A stretch of DNA of 64,000 nt, from positions 6,484,145 through 6,548,144 of the forward strand of contig OX579633.1 in assembly GCA_951230915.1 (NCBI GenBank). The letters are read 5' to 3'. The position numbers and the translations under genes were made by a program. Under the pieces are notes generated by a model that ran no database searches, was not told the origin of the DNA, and saw only the letters and a program-made list of their open reading frames with translations. Shown here one piece after another: positions 11,400 through 22,766 of this stretch. The stretch is from Antitrichia curtipendula (taxonomy: Eukaryota > Streptophyta > Bryopsida > Hypnales > Leucodontaceae). Each line of letters starts with the position of its first letter. Within the stretch, counting starts at the first letter, position 1.

Positions 11400-14300
11400 T
11401 CACCGCAGCCAAATCTTTGAGGCGTATTTAGCTTCCGTGTGGACTTTGTGGTGGCACGGTGATGCACAAAGGAAGGCACCTGCACAACCGGGACAATAAC
11501 GGTTTTGCTTTCTACCGCACAGTCTGCACTGCTTCCGTTGAAGACCTGCACATATTGACTCATGGATGCCATGATCTTGGATATTGAAACTGCCCGCGGT
11601 TCGTCCCAACCGAAAAGACGGACCTGTTAGCCATGCAGCAACTTCATAGTGGAACTCTGCACGGGACATTGGCTTCTTTCGGCGCCCTTGCTTGTGGATG
11701 GAGGACCAATGAGCTTTATACAGCACATATGCATTACCTAAAGTAGTATCTAATACGAAAAACAACAAACGATGCCACCATTTATGGGACATGATTTGGG
11801 CCGTATATTCCACTCTGCACTGGTCGACAATATCAACTCCACGCATCATGTCCTGGTACTCAATCTGCATAGGTGATGTCGGGTAAGGTAACCTCTCGCC
11901 TCCCACCCACCGAAGACAAGTACATCCCGACGCCATTGGGTCTGATGAAGTGCTCAAGAGGTAAACAGGGCACCCGTCGAACCAGACGCATGCTGCCATA
12001 CGTCTGGACCGGTGCATGGCCACTACTAATGTTCCCCGCGGCAGCTCCGAGTTCGAGTATTGAGCAAGATGGCTGGGCATACCGATGCGATTGTGTTTTA
12101 CAGTTCCAGTGAACCAAGTTCCCAAGTCTAGGAGTGCATCAGCCAACTGGGGAGAGCTAAAGAAGCGATCCGTGACTACTACGTGGCCCAACTGCGTGAG
12201 ATCATCAACTAACTGGAGAATGACTTTCAAGCCAAGGTCCTTCTCAGGCTTCATATTCTTTCTTCCCTCGTAGACTATCAAATTATACACATACCTAGAC
12301 TTACTACTAGCGCAGCACCAAATTTTAATGCCATACTTCACGGGTTTGTTCTTCATATATTGTTTAATATCACATCTACGACCTCTATAAGGAACCATTA
12401 TCTCATCGCAGGCCAAATACTTATCACAATTGTAGGCAGCTTTGGCTCTGCATACAAAATTCTCGATCAGCCATCGACACTTGCTGATCTTATCGTAGCC
12501 AGGGGCCATCTTATCCTGGACTAAGGATTGGTTATCGACTAAGTGAATGCAAGCTAATATCTGTTCAAATCGTGGACGACGCATGACATGTTTAATAACA
12601 GGGCATCCGTAAAATCGTCTCTTTGACCAGAAGGACCTAATACTGGGTTGTTGCTTTAGGCCCATCAATATACAAACGCCCAACCACGCCCGCAGTTCAA
12701 CTACGATTAATGGCACCCATCTGCCGCGTCCGTTCAAGCTCCCGGGATGCTCTACGCTTGCCTGAGCAGCATACTTGTTCGTTTCGACACAAATGGTTAG
12801 TAGATCAGTTTCGGTCCAAAAGAGTTCAAAGAACTCGTGGACTCCAACGTCTCGCCTACTCTTCCTTCGAGTGGGCCCAGGTTGGGGTCCTAAAAAAATA
12901 CTCCTATCACCTACCAGAGTAGTCTCGAGCTCATCCCAGTGTCCATCGGCATATCGTGATTCAAACGAACATGCGCCTAACAGTACATCCTCTACGGGAC
13001 CCACCTCATCAATTATGCTCGGTTCATCAAGCTCCCAGTCGGAGTTCTGTCCATCGGAGTCGCAAGCAAAGTCTGCAAATCTGGCACTCCAATCCGGGTC
13101 GTCCACATCATCCTCTCCATCGCTGTCGTCAGTCGAACTTCCATGAATCGGCAAGAGATAATTCGGGAATGTGACGCCAATGGTTGGCGACTGCGAACCC
13201 ACCGCTCGGTCCACGATCGGTGAAAGTGGAGGCAACTCAACATTTCCGCCCACAAGATTTGGCGTAAGGTTCTCCAGTGAGTCCTCTGTTTCGTCAAAAT
13301 GCTGCAGAAGTTGCTGTCGAGTTGTGCCATGGCGAGAAGGAGACACACCCATTCGTCTGGGACATGCTCTCCCAGCATGTGATGGCCCAGCTACATCTCC
13401 GCACTCTTCCCTACAGTGTTTCTTCAGCACCGAGCGCACACCGGTTACATTTTCAAAGTCGACCAAGAACGTGTCCTCTCCTGTAACGGAGTGGACGAAT
13501 TCCCGTGTCACCTCCCCGCACATGGCAATTCCTCCGTTGGACGATGGACTTAGTCCCAACACAGCGGGCAAAACCAAAACCATTTTTGCATGACTTTCAT
13601 TCTCTTGGTTCCCGGGCATTGATACTTGGCCGTGTATGTGGCATCCATCGCTCTCACAAGATGTGTACCATCCACCAGAATCATCACTAGTCGCATGCCC
13701 TTTCCCTCGATTTTCTTTGCTGCAACGAGAACGCTGGGGTGCCTCTTTGCAATCACGAGCAGTGAGTGACATTCCATTCATGTCAAGGACCATACGATGA
13801 GGTGAATGGAATCCTGCTGGAGCACTATCATCGGGAACTTGAAGACTCGTAAGGCGCTCCGCCCCATAAGCGCTTGGCATAGCATTTACCGCTTCTAAAA
13901 GACTCCGCACAACCCTCCCTCTCTGTGTCGAGGGTCTCAAAAGTGGTGGAGAATCCCGATTCTCCGTGACGATTCGTGGCACCACCCACCCTGGCGGTGT
14001 CACCAAAATGGGGTTTTGCTGATCCCTCCTTGATCTTCCTACGCCTCTCCCATTCGATTTCTGCTTGCCACCCCTACCCCTACCCTTCCTTCCTTGGACG
14101 TGGCCGTGTCCAAGGAGGTTTCCTTCCTCCAATTCAATTCTGGCTTCGACCGGTGCCGAGAGACGTTGAGAATTTTCTCTTCCTCCCCGACCCATCGGCG
14201 CAAGGTCCTGCCTCTTGCGCATCTGTGTGCATGGCTGCTTCGTCTTCCTCCCGATCGACAACTGCTTCTCTGCAGTTTGTAGCTGTCCCAGCAGTGGACT

Positions 14301-14648
14301 CATGACTGTCTTCAGCAGAGGATTGAGTATACCATCGCTCCTTAACTGGATTTCTAGGTTCGGTGATAGTGTCATCCCTTGATTGTGGGTGGATTGGATC
14401 CTGCTCCTCGCTGCCGTTGCTTCTGTTTCGGCCGGGTCCAGGGTCCCCTGTGATAGCATAGCACTGTAATTCTGGTGGGAATGGACGGGACTTTGCAGCA
14501 GTAACTCGGACTCCGCCAAGGCTCTCCTGGTCACACTTTGGACCTTCCGCTTCACTCGCCGTTGCGTCACCGGGCTTCGAAGCGCTAGCCTTGTACTTGC
14601 TGCCAGTCTCCCCGCCTCCTTCGCGTTTAGCTGTTGTGATTGAGACAT
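11400..14648 (-). CDS. piggyBac-type transposase (DDE_Tnp_1_7), copy 1
   Basis: One uninterrupted 1082-residue frame. The N-terminal half (about 1-590) is low-complexity, rich in S, R, Q and G, with an acidic stretch (SSTDDSDGEDDVDDPD near 510). The transposase domain follows. Its DDD triad is visible: D748 in CDEIMVPYRGR, D827 in VVVTDRFFSS and D939 in MMRGVDIVDQ. The spacings of 79 and 112 residues match piggyBac (268, 346, 447 in the insect element). The C-terminus has a cysteine/histidine-rich zinc-binding region (CRLCGRKQN..YCPGC..CASPCHHKVH, about 1040-1075) used for DNA binding in this family. At 1082 residues it is longer than the insect protein (594) because of the N-terminal extension. 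It differs from copy 2 at two residues (S versus L near 67, E versus K near 868). All key residues are present, so it may be active. Confidence 0.9.
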   Translation of the reverse strand: MSQSQQLNAKEAGRLAASTRLALRSPVTQRRVKRKVQSVTRRALAESELLLQSPVHSHQNYSAMLSQGTLDPAETEATAARSRIQSTHNQGMTLSPNLEIQLRSDGILNPLLKTVMSPLLGQLQTAEKQLSIGRKTKQPCTQMRKRQDLAPMGRGGRENSQRLSAPVEARIELEEGNLLGHGHVQGRKGRGRGGKQKSNGRGVGRSRRDQQNPILVTPPGWVVPRIVTENRDSPPLLRPSTQRGRVVRSLLEAVNAMPSAYGAERLTSLQVPDDSAPAGFHSPHRMVLDMNGMSLTARDCKEAPQRSRCSKENRGKGHATSDDSGGWYTSCESDGCHIHGQVSMPGNQENESHAKMVLVLPAVLGLSPSSNGGIAMCGEVTREFVHSVTGEDTFLVDFENVTGVRSVLKKHCREECGDVAGPSHAGRACPRRMGVSPSRHGTTRQQLLQHFDETEDSLENLTPNLVGGNVELPPLSPIVDRAVGSQSPTIGVTFPNYLLPIHGSSTDDSDGEDDVDDPDWSARFADFACDSDGQNSDWELDEPSIIDEVGPVEDVLLGACSFESRYADGHWDELETTLVGDRSIFLGPQPGPTRRKSRRDVGVHEFFELFWTETDLLTICVETNKYAAQASVEHPGSLNGRGRWVPLIVVELRAWLGVCILMGLKQQPSIRSFWSKRRFYGCPVIKHVMRRPRFEQILACIHLVDNQSLVQDKMAPGYDKISKCRWLIENFVCRAKAAYNCDKYLACDEIMVPYRGRRCDIKQYMKNKPVKYGIKIWCCASSKSRYVYNLIVYEGRKNMKPEKDLGLKVILQLVDDLTQLGHVVVTDRFFSSPQLADALLDLGTWFTGTVKHNRIGMPSHLAQYSNSELPRGTLVVAMHRSRRMAACVWFDGCPVYLLSTSSDPMASGCTCLRWVGGERLPYPTSPMQIEYQDMMRGVDIVDQCRVEYTAQIMSHKWWHRLLFFVLDTTLGNAYVLYKAHWSSIHKQGRRKKPMSRAEFHYEVAAWLTGPSFRLGRTAGSFNIQDHGIHESICAGLQRKQCRLCGRKQNRYCPGCAGAFLCASPCHHKVHTEAKYASKIWLR

Positions 14649-15069
14649 CGTCGGGCCACACGCGTCTGATTAATTCGTCAATGTGCTCCGGAAATGCCGT
14701 CCTCTCCTTCCAGCCAAGGATGTGGCTTGTCTGTGCTCTCCAATGGTATCTGAAATTGCAATTGACAGGCTTCTTCGGCCAAGGGCGGCTCTTCTTCCCA
14801 AACAAGGGAAGACGCTGCAAATACTTCACGTCAAGCAAACTCAATATTCTCTTTCTCTACTTCTCCGAACACTTCCTACTCAAGAGCCACTCGTCTATTA
14901 CTTGTGCCTCATCTTCCAAATGCATCGGAAAGCAACACGGAGCCCCTTTTACAAAGTCCATGCCGTCGCCTTGTACCCACTCCAATTCGGGATTGTCGAT
15001 GTTGTTACCCCCCTTTCCAAACCCTACTCCTTTGCTCATTGCACCCGCCATCTTCTCCACTCGGAGTAC
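14134..15069 (-). pseudogene. Second piggyBac-element frame, interrupted in copy 1
   Basis: Equivalent of the 305-residue frame at 59756-60673 in the other copy. Here a TAG at 14857-14859 replaces CAG, cutting the frame after RKCSEK, with the remainder open to 14134. It overlaps the transposase frame by about 515 bp in another phase. Either the product is dispensable or this copy has lost it. Confidence 0.5.
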
Positions 15070-15705
15070 CTGCTTCACCTGTCCTTGGGAATTCCATCTG
15101 TGACTGTAATGCTCTCATGAGAGCGTGAGGAAGAATGCTGAATTCAGCCATGGCGGCTCACGTTCTGTGGTTTGTCCTTGCAAATTTTCGTGCCAACGTG
15201 AACCCTAACCTGTAATGATCGACTTGTCTGTCCTGCGCCTCTCCAATTGCAATCAACTTACGGAAAACCCTCCACTACCTCGACACGAACTCGCCAAGTA
15301 CGCGCGCATCCAAGGTTGCGTCTCTCTCCACACCCAAAAACCTGCCAGGAACTTTCGCGCGCCAAAAACCTCGCTGCGTCCACCTCAGCGACGAGGACAA
15401 TCCATCCCAACGGTATTCCTTCAGGCAGCGCCGATGTGGCACCGGAAGTTTTGCCCGGTGACGTAAGCCCCACCCCTCAGTTTTGGGCCGAAATCAGGCG
15501 CCGCTGCTTCGTCTAGAATTTTGATTCCGCACTGAAAATGGAGGAAGCCTCAGAATTTCCCCAGATTTGTGTCATTGGAAAGATCTCCCGTAACCCTACA
15601 CAATCACTTTGAGTCGTTTTTCCATCTGAATGTGCCAAATGCATGTTTTGGGCGAGTGAAAAACGTTGAGGACACTTTCTGTCCTCAATGACACTTTAGG
15701 GTTAA

Positions 15706-16771
15706 ACCTCACAAAGAAACTGGTCCGAGAACTTGCATATCGTGATTTATGTATCGACGCATTTTGTGATAAAACATCCTAAGTTTGAACATTAGAATTA
15801 AGTGCTTCTCCTTCACAAAGATATCTTAGTTAAATTTACATTTGCCAAAAGAGTAAAGTTGATCATGCAATAATGCAATATTGTTGCTTAAATCCGGCTA
15901 TGAACGTGCGGAAATTGTGGATAAAATGGTAAGAAGGAAACCAACTTTATTTCTTAATTCTTATATTATGAAAGAAAATTTTCTTACCACCAGTTCAAGC
16001 TATTGGTGTGGTTAGTATGTGGGAAACGGAACTGAAACTGTGCTTTAAATGTAAATGTAATAAATGGCATTACTGACATATATTCAGAGTTTCAGACATG
16101 AAATTACATTTACAGACCTAATTCATGAACGAGTGTATTCTGCTTATGAAGCTCAGAGTCTCAAGACTTCATGAATAATTCCATTGATGCCACATTTAAC
16201 TACTTCTATACTTTCAAAAGTCCATAATTAGTAGTTAAAAAAATGGTTATGAGGAGACTATGCAAAACATTAGTAGACCTATGCAAAATATCAAGAGATC
16301 TATACAAACATTGAGAGATAACCATCTAGAGATCTCCAAATGTTTTGTCTAGAATTCATTGACTAGTCTAGCAATTGAGTTAGTGAGTCTCTCTTACAAT
16401 TTTATTCCTCTTACTTCAACAAAGTGTTCAATAGTGAACTTCATTGCATGATTCCTAATGCTAACTTCCTAAATTGACTTGTCAATAACATCAATTTTGT
16501 TGAATAAGCTACATTCTACAAACTAATTTTTTGACATACATGTTCACAAAGGGTTTTTTGCAACTTGCAAGAAACATTTTTGGTATTGCTTGTTGCATTT
16601 TGACTTTTGACTATTGTATTGGGAAAAAAATTATAATTATTTTTTTTCAATCAAGAAAAATATGGAAAATTAGTATTATAGGGTGTTTGCAAGAAAACCT
16701 ATCTTTTTTGTAGCATTTTGTTGAAAACATCAATTTTGATGGCAAGTACTATGAGTTATTTTTTAGCAGAG
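15706..16771. other. AT-rich, no recognisable gene
   Basis: Begins directly after the TTAA of the piggyBac element. I found no domain-bearing frame or clear repeat. Confidence 0.45.
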
Positions 16772-16775
16772 TAAT

Positions 16776-17506
16776 GGGTGATTGCACGAAACACTTGTAC
16801 TATTTTCTGTCACATGTTGCATGCTGATTAGTTTTTTAGCCATAACTTTTGCATTTTGACTCCAAATGATTCCAAATTCATAGACAAGGTACTTATAACT
16901 ATTATACACCTTGCGTAATTTTTTGGAATTTTAAAATTTTTTTTACTATTTAATAATAGCCCCCAATACTTTGTCACAAATGCCAATTTGGGGGGGTTTA
17001 GTACTATTTAGTATCCATAAAAACGAATTTGGAGCTGAAATTTGGTAGAGATGGTTTTTTAGTAGACTTGTAGCTATTGTCCAAAGGAATTTTAAAAATA
17101 CTTAATTTTATTTGGTGTAGAAGTTCACAAAGTGAGCCTCTTTCTACTTGCATTTCAAAACATGAAAAAAATTATTTTGGTGGGTTTTTTGTTGAATGAC
17201 CATCTTCATAAAGTTGCTACAAATGGCCAATTTTTATTTTTTTTATTTAAGTTTTTTCCTATTTTCTACTAATTAAAACATCAAAGTATGCATTTTCTAG
17301 CGATTTGGTACTTTTTTAGTTCTCCTACTTAGAGAATTTTTTAATGAATTTCCTTTGGTGGTTACCTTCATCTTAAAGGTGTATACATTAGTCATATTTT
17401 TTGAATTTTTTTAAAATTGATTTTTGAATTTTAAAGTACTCCAAAAAAAATCACGAGTACTATTGCAAAACGCAACAAATAGTACAAGTGTTTCGTGCAA
17501 TCACCC
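16776..17506. mobile_element. MITE-like element with 30-bp inverted ends
   Basis: A 731-bp AT-rich element. Its ends are near-perfect inverted repeats beginning GGGTGATTGCACGAAACACT and running about 30 bp. TAAT flanks both sides (16772-16775, 17507-17510). The TAA/TAAT duplication and G-rich end suggest a PIF/Harbinger or similar origin, but without transposase this stays tentative. Confidence 0.65.
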
Positions 17507-17510
17507 TAAT

Positions 17511-20500
17511 CCCAATTGTTAAGAAAAAAAATTCACTCCTAGAAGTATTGTTGCAAGTACTATGGACTACTTGCAAGTACTGAAACAATATTATGTGAGA
17601 AAAAAAAGACAATTTTTCACAAAAATTAGATTAAATGAGGTATAAATTAATAATAAATAAAAAATTGTGAAGAAAACTAAAAATTGGTCATTTGTGACTT
17701 GTGAGGACTTGATGGTGATGAGATTTTATCAAATGAATGAGCTTGAAACCATTTTCAATATTCAAAAGTGAACTCACTAGGGAGTCCTATTAGGCCTATT
17801 TGCACAAATGTGGAGGACATAATTGTATAAAATTATATATTTTTAGATGTCCCTTGGTAGGAACATGCGAGCCTACTATAGGAATTAGCTTCAAAAACTT
17901 CATCTCTAGATCATTAATTTTGGATATGCCCCAATACTAAAAAATCCTAAACTTCAAAGTGTGACGAATTAATAAACTTTAGTTTTAAATATAGAATGAT
18001 TTTTTAATTTAAAAGAAGAAGAAGATGTGATTACAATCAAGATAATCATTTCCAATAAAAATTTCAAGTTCATTAGATTCATGTCTAAATTTATTAGTAG
18101 AATGACAACTTGTCACTCTAAATGTGACAAAAAAATAGGATGGGTCTTTCTTGCAATCAATCTATTCTAAAGATAATATCCTTCCAAAAATTCAAGTCTA
18201 AAAGAAATATTCTCTAAAAATTATGCACAAAATAGATAAATTGAAAATTTCAAGATAATGAATATTTTCATGTTTGTATTTTTTTTAAATAGAAAATTTT
18301 CAAAAAAAATAAAACAAAAGATGTTAATTTGTTTCAACCTAAAGGGGTTTCTAATCAACTAGTTACAGGACTTACATTTTGATGAAAAAGCATTCTACAA
18401 TCATTGTGTTTGATATAAAAGTAGCACACTTTGAATACACTTACAAGATGGAGAAATCCTACTTGTAGAAAAACATTTGATTTATTTATATTATACCTGA
18501 AGGCTAAAGTTGACCGTAAATTCCAAATTTTTAGCTTCAAATTTGTTTTGGGGGGGTCAAAATGGTCCTAAAAGGCTAAAACCTTTCCAAATGGTTTATG
18601 TAACATTCAATTGGCCATACCTAAAAAATAATAATTTATTTTTGATAAACATGAATCAATTCTCCAATGTCTATAATAATTTTATATACTTTAGTTCATT
18701 ACATGAAATCTAAACCCTATGTTGGGCTATATTCTTGCATTAAATGTGGAAAGATTTCAAGAACTTTGACTTTACAGATTGCAAGATAATATGTCTTGAA
18801 GTTAGAAGAAAATATTTTTTCTTGAAACTACCCCAATATAGCTATAAAGTTCAACTCCTCTTAGAATGTGATTTGAGAACTAAGTTTTTTGTTTTTTGGA
18901 AAATTTTATGCCATATTTTATTAATTACATACATGCCAAATTTCAAAAGCCAATGAGGATTTTAGCAAAAGATGCCCCAAAGATGCTCAAATTACTCAAA
19001 TTGTTCAAATGTTTTTGGACAACTTAACTTTTGATCCAAGCATTTGATAAAGAAAAAAATATATATTTCTACTAAGGGGGTACATGTTGACACCTTGTTT
19101 CAAAATTTCATGAACATCCAACCAAAATTGACTTTGTAAAAACTGTCTTGTGTATGTTGAATGGTCCTTTAGGGGTTAATCAAATTTGCAAGGGTGCAAG
19201 GAAACTCTTTTCTTCACCTTAAAGATTATAATCTTGTGACTTTTGTGTCAATTTTAGTACATTATAGTTCATAGAATACATTATAAATTAAATTACTACG
19301 GGAGAACTTAAATTCCAACAATGTGAAAGTGTGAAACCATTGATGAGATTAAAATATCCTTTAAAATATTGATTAAAAAATGTAGCTTGATATAAGAAGA
19401 ATCTACAACTTACTTAAGCTTCTTGATATGCAAAAGATACCTAGTCTATTGTGGCGGGACAGTGTTGCATAAAAGTGTGAAATTTGAGTTGAAACTAACA
19501 CAACTACATTAAAATAATGAAGATTTAATACAAACTCAGTCTAAAATGATTTTTTGAACGTGCATTTCTACTAGTGCAACATTGTCACCTCCTCTAAATT
19601 TTAACAAATGAAAAAAAGAGTTTATTTCTTAAATTAATTTTCTATATTTACAAATCAAAACTTCAAAGTGACTCACTATCTTCTTGAAATTTTGAGTTTT
19701 TTTTGTTTTCCTACTTAAAGAATCAATTTATGCTTGATCTTCTTAAAGAACAATCTTCTTAAAGGTCTATCATTGACTAGATATTTTTATTTTTCAAAAA
19801 AATGTTTTTCTAATTCAATTTTTTGGGGAGCAAACTGCAATAAAATCAATAAATCTTTTATGCAGTAGGAACCAAAATTTGCATTCAGAATTCTAGGGGT
19901 TTTACAACATTTCTTACACTTGTACTTCATATTATCACATTTGTAAGCATCCTTTTTTGAAATGGCAATGTATAATAGTGAATACACAATTGAAGTGAAC
20001 GGCCATGGTCATGGCCTGCTTGCTATAGCCTTAAATTTAGAGATCAACTCCAACAATCATTTAGTAAGGATCTAAGAGGAGGTTGTTAGGAATTCACATT
20101 TGATATAATATTTTTACGTTGAGGTTTGCAGACTATAGTTTGGTAGGTAAAATCTTGAAATGATTGTCATAAAGAAAATTGATTTGTAGCTAACAAACTA
20201 AGGTGATGTGAAAAGCACTTGTATATGATGGATTTCAGATATTTGGAGAATTTTTCAAGCTAGAGAAATGAAGTTTAATTTCTAAGTGATTGTATCATGA
20301 CCAAATTTATTGCAAATTTTTTGTAGGCTACTTTCAGTATTTTGTGGAGTTTTGAAACAATTTTTTTTTGAAGATGGCTAGAGATGTATAATCTGATACA
20401 TAATCCTTCTTGAATGATATTGCATTTATTTTAGACTATTTATAGATTCTTTTGGGTTTCTAATGTGAAATGTGTGCAATTCGGATTTGGATTTAAATCA

Positions 20501-22134
20501 ATAATATTGCAAATAAATTTTACATTGAAGATTGCATTATGTAGCCTATATGACACAACAAAGAATTGGTTATGGTAAAATGATCATTGTAGGTTGTAAT
20601 ACTCTCTGTTTTGCAACAACAAAAGTAAGGTGATGTGAATAATCTTCTGTATTTTGGATTTGAGCTATTTGAATAATTTACAAATTGGAGAAATGAAGTT
20701 TGATTGTTATTTGATTATATCATGGTCTAAGTTATACCAAAAATTTATATGTGTCTTTAACAATTTTGTGGTGATTTGAAACGAATAAGACTATGAAATA
20801 ATTAAAGCAAATATATAATCTTTTTGAATGTGATTTAATTTGTTTGGCAAAGTTGTGCTATCCTTTGGTTCGAATGTGAGAAAGCATTATTTGACGTTGA
20901 TTGGATGTACCACATTAGCAATCTCATACATACAATTTTAATCAATAATATTGCATTGTGTCAATCAAATATACTTCAAACCAAATCCCTAGTCTTTGGT
21001 ACATTTGCTTTCAATTTTACTGGTTGTATTCAAATTGGTAGCAAGTAAGGAGAATTAAACTCAATGAGCATCCCTTGTGATGATGACAAACTGCACTTTG
21101 AATTGAAGTCGCGAGTAGACATTCCAAAAGACAATGACAAAGTTAAGCAACTTCTTGTAGAATAACTTGTACCGCAACCTTGACTTCCACATTGCTGACT
21201 ACCAAGACCGTGCACCACAAATAATGTAGGACTTGCTTTCAGAGCCTTCTTTGTCTTTGTGCAAATCTCGATGTTACAATTCTCTAAATTGGAAATCTTT
21301 TGTTTTTTATGAAGAATTTGGAAATGGCATTTAAGGTTATGGTGGATGGGCTATAGGACATGATGAAGTTCTCAAGGCATGTTGATGAAAATGATGCCTT
21401 AGACTTTGAACAATTATCATATTTACTAAGGATTTTAAAATATACATCAACTCCATGGTAAGGAATTAGATTGAGGCCCTCTTGGAGACTTTTTAAAGGT
21501 TCTTGAAGCTACAAAAGAGATAGGTTTCATGAGTTTTGACTTTAGTGATGTTTTTTCTAGATTGGATGTGGAACTCACACACAAAAATGCCCAAAGCCTC
21601 GTGTGATATTCTAAACTTCACTTAGGTGTTAATATTTTCTTCGAACAATCTTTAAAGGGGCTTAATGAGGAACACATAATGCATTAGCAAAATGACATTG
21701 TCACCAAGAACAAATGCACTAGACAAAAATCATTGTATCAGATGGTTGATGGCCTTTGAATTGGCCTATACACAATCTGACCATGCTACAAGGAAAATGG
21801 CAATGACGCCAACTCCAATAGCATAGTGACATGAATAAGAGTTAGATCCCTTTTCATTCAAACCAAATCAAATGAGGCTATCAAAAGTCAATTCTTAATG
21901 AAGACAACACAACCAGAACATTCGTCTTTGACTTCTCCTCTCTCAATATTTCACAGTAGAACAAGGTCACCATGTAATTACCAAATTGTGGCAATACTTT
22001 CATGGTGTATTGCGAAGTGAGTGAGGCTTGCAAGACCATGAAAATAGCCCTAGAGACCTCATGACCATACTACTTCCAGTAGGTAACAATTTCCCATTAG
22101 AAATTCAATCATGCACTACTTTTGCAACAGACTA
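17511..22134. other. Long AT-rich gene-free stretch
   Basis: About 4.6 kb, strongly A/T-biased, with many homopolymer runs and only short open frames without domain character. Sentence-like similarity between 20090-20350 and 20560-20800 ('ggtgatgtgaa', 'gagaaatgaagttt', 'attgtatcatg') suggests an old tandem duplication. No RNA gene was recognised. Confidence 0.45.
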
Positions 22135-22203
22135 TAGAGCTTGCATTACATAGTATGTAGAGCTTGCACTACATAGTATGTAGAGCTTGCACTATATAGT
22201 ATG
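22135..22203. repeat. 23-bp tandem repeat, three copies
   Basis: Three head-to-tail copies of TAGAGCTTGCACTACATAG plus TATG, with one or two substitutions between units. Confidence 0.85.
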
Positions 22204-22766
22204 CAAACTGAGAACAAGAATGACATGAAGGTACATAGCTGCATGATAATAGATACACAAAGTTGCTAAAGGGAAAAACAAGAAGCTTTCACAACTCTTC
22301 CATTGCTTCACAACTAATATCCTTGAGTCTGTGCACTCCTAAGGATGTAGCACTACAACTAAGAATATGTTCCTTGGATCTTTGTCATGTATATCTTCAA
22401 AAGAGTGATTGCACTCCTCGACGCAGGTACGTGTCACCTACACAATCCAGGAGTTTTCACATATAAATATGTTATGCACACAATTTAACAAAATTTTAGG
22501 CCAAAGAGTGAGAATCACTAGAATCAGAACAATGTTAATTCAGAGTACTTACAAATCTTCTCCAACGTCGAGTTTAGTGAGGTAACAACCACTTCATTAC
22601 AGAGCTGCAAACCGTTTGTGTTGAAATAAGCCAAAGTGATGAGGGCCATTATCACATCAATCCTCATGAGAGATTGTGACTACTGCTACCCCAAGCCTCT
22701 AGTTGATGTCACCAGCTTGAATTCGCCCACCTTTCATTAATCAGCGCCATCACCTGGTCCTAATTC
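22204..22766. other. No recognisable gene
   Basis: Intergenic sequence, probably including the 3' untranslated region of the minus-strand gene that follows. Confidence 0.4.

Larger units (their letters stand above)
10241..15701 (-). mobile_element. Complete piggyBac-type DNA transposon, copy 1
   Basis: A 5461-bp element flanked by TTAA on both sides (10237-10240 and 15702-15705), the hallmark target site of piggyBac. The left terminus reads CCCCAAAGCGACATGGG. The right terminus, read inward on the minus strand, is CCCTAAAGTGTCATTGAGG; 11 of the first 14 bases match. The transposase reads on the minus strand (11400-14648). The 5' side has about 1.05 kb and the 3' side about 1.16 kb of non-coding DNA. 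Next to the 5' terminus lies a palindrome, GAGGACA..TGTCCTC. A second copy at 59106 matches base for base in length over the 4895 bp visible. Seen: ends, TTAA, intact transposase frame. Inferred: recent mobility. Confidence 0.9.

Noticed and set aside
14591..15103. Long plus-strand frames opposite the piggyBac transposase (and their mirror images at 59704-60216)
   Set aside because: They are antisense shadows of element reading frames; they occur in both copies only because the DNA is duplicated and show no domain character.
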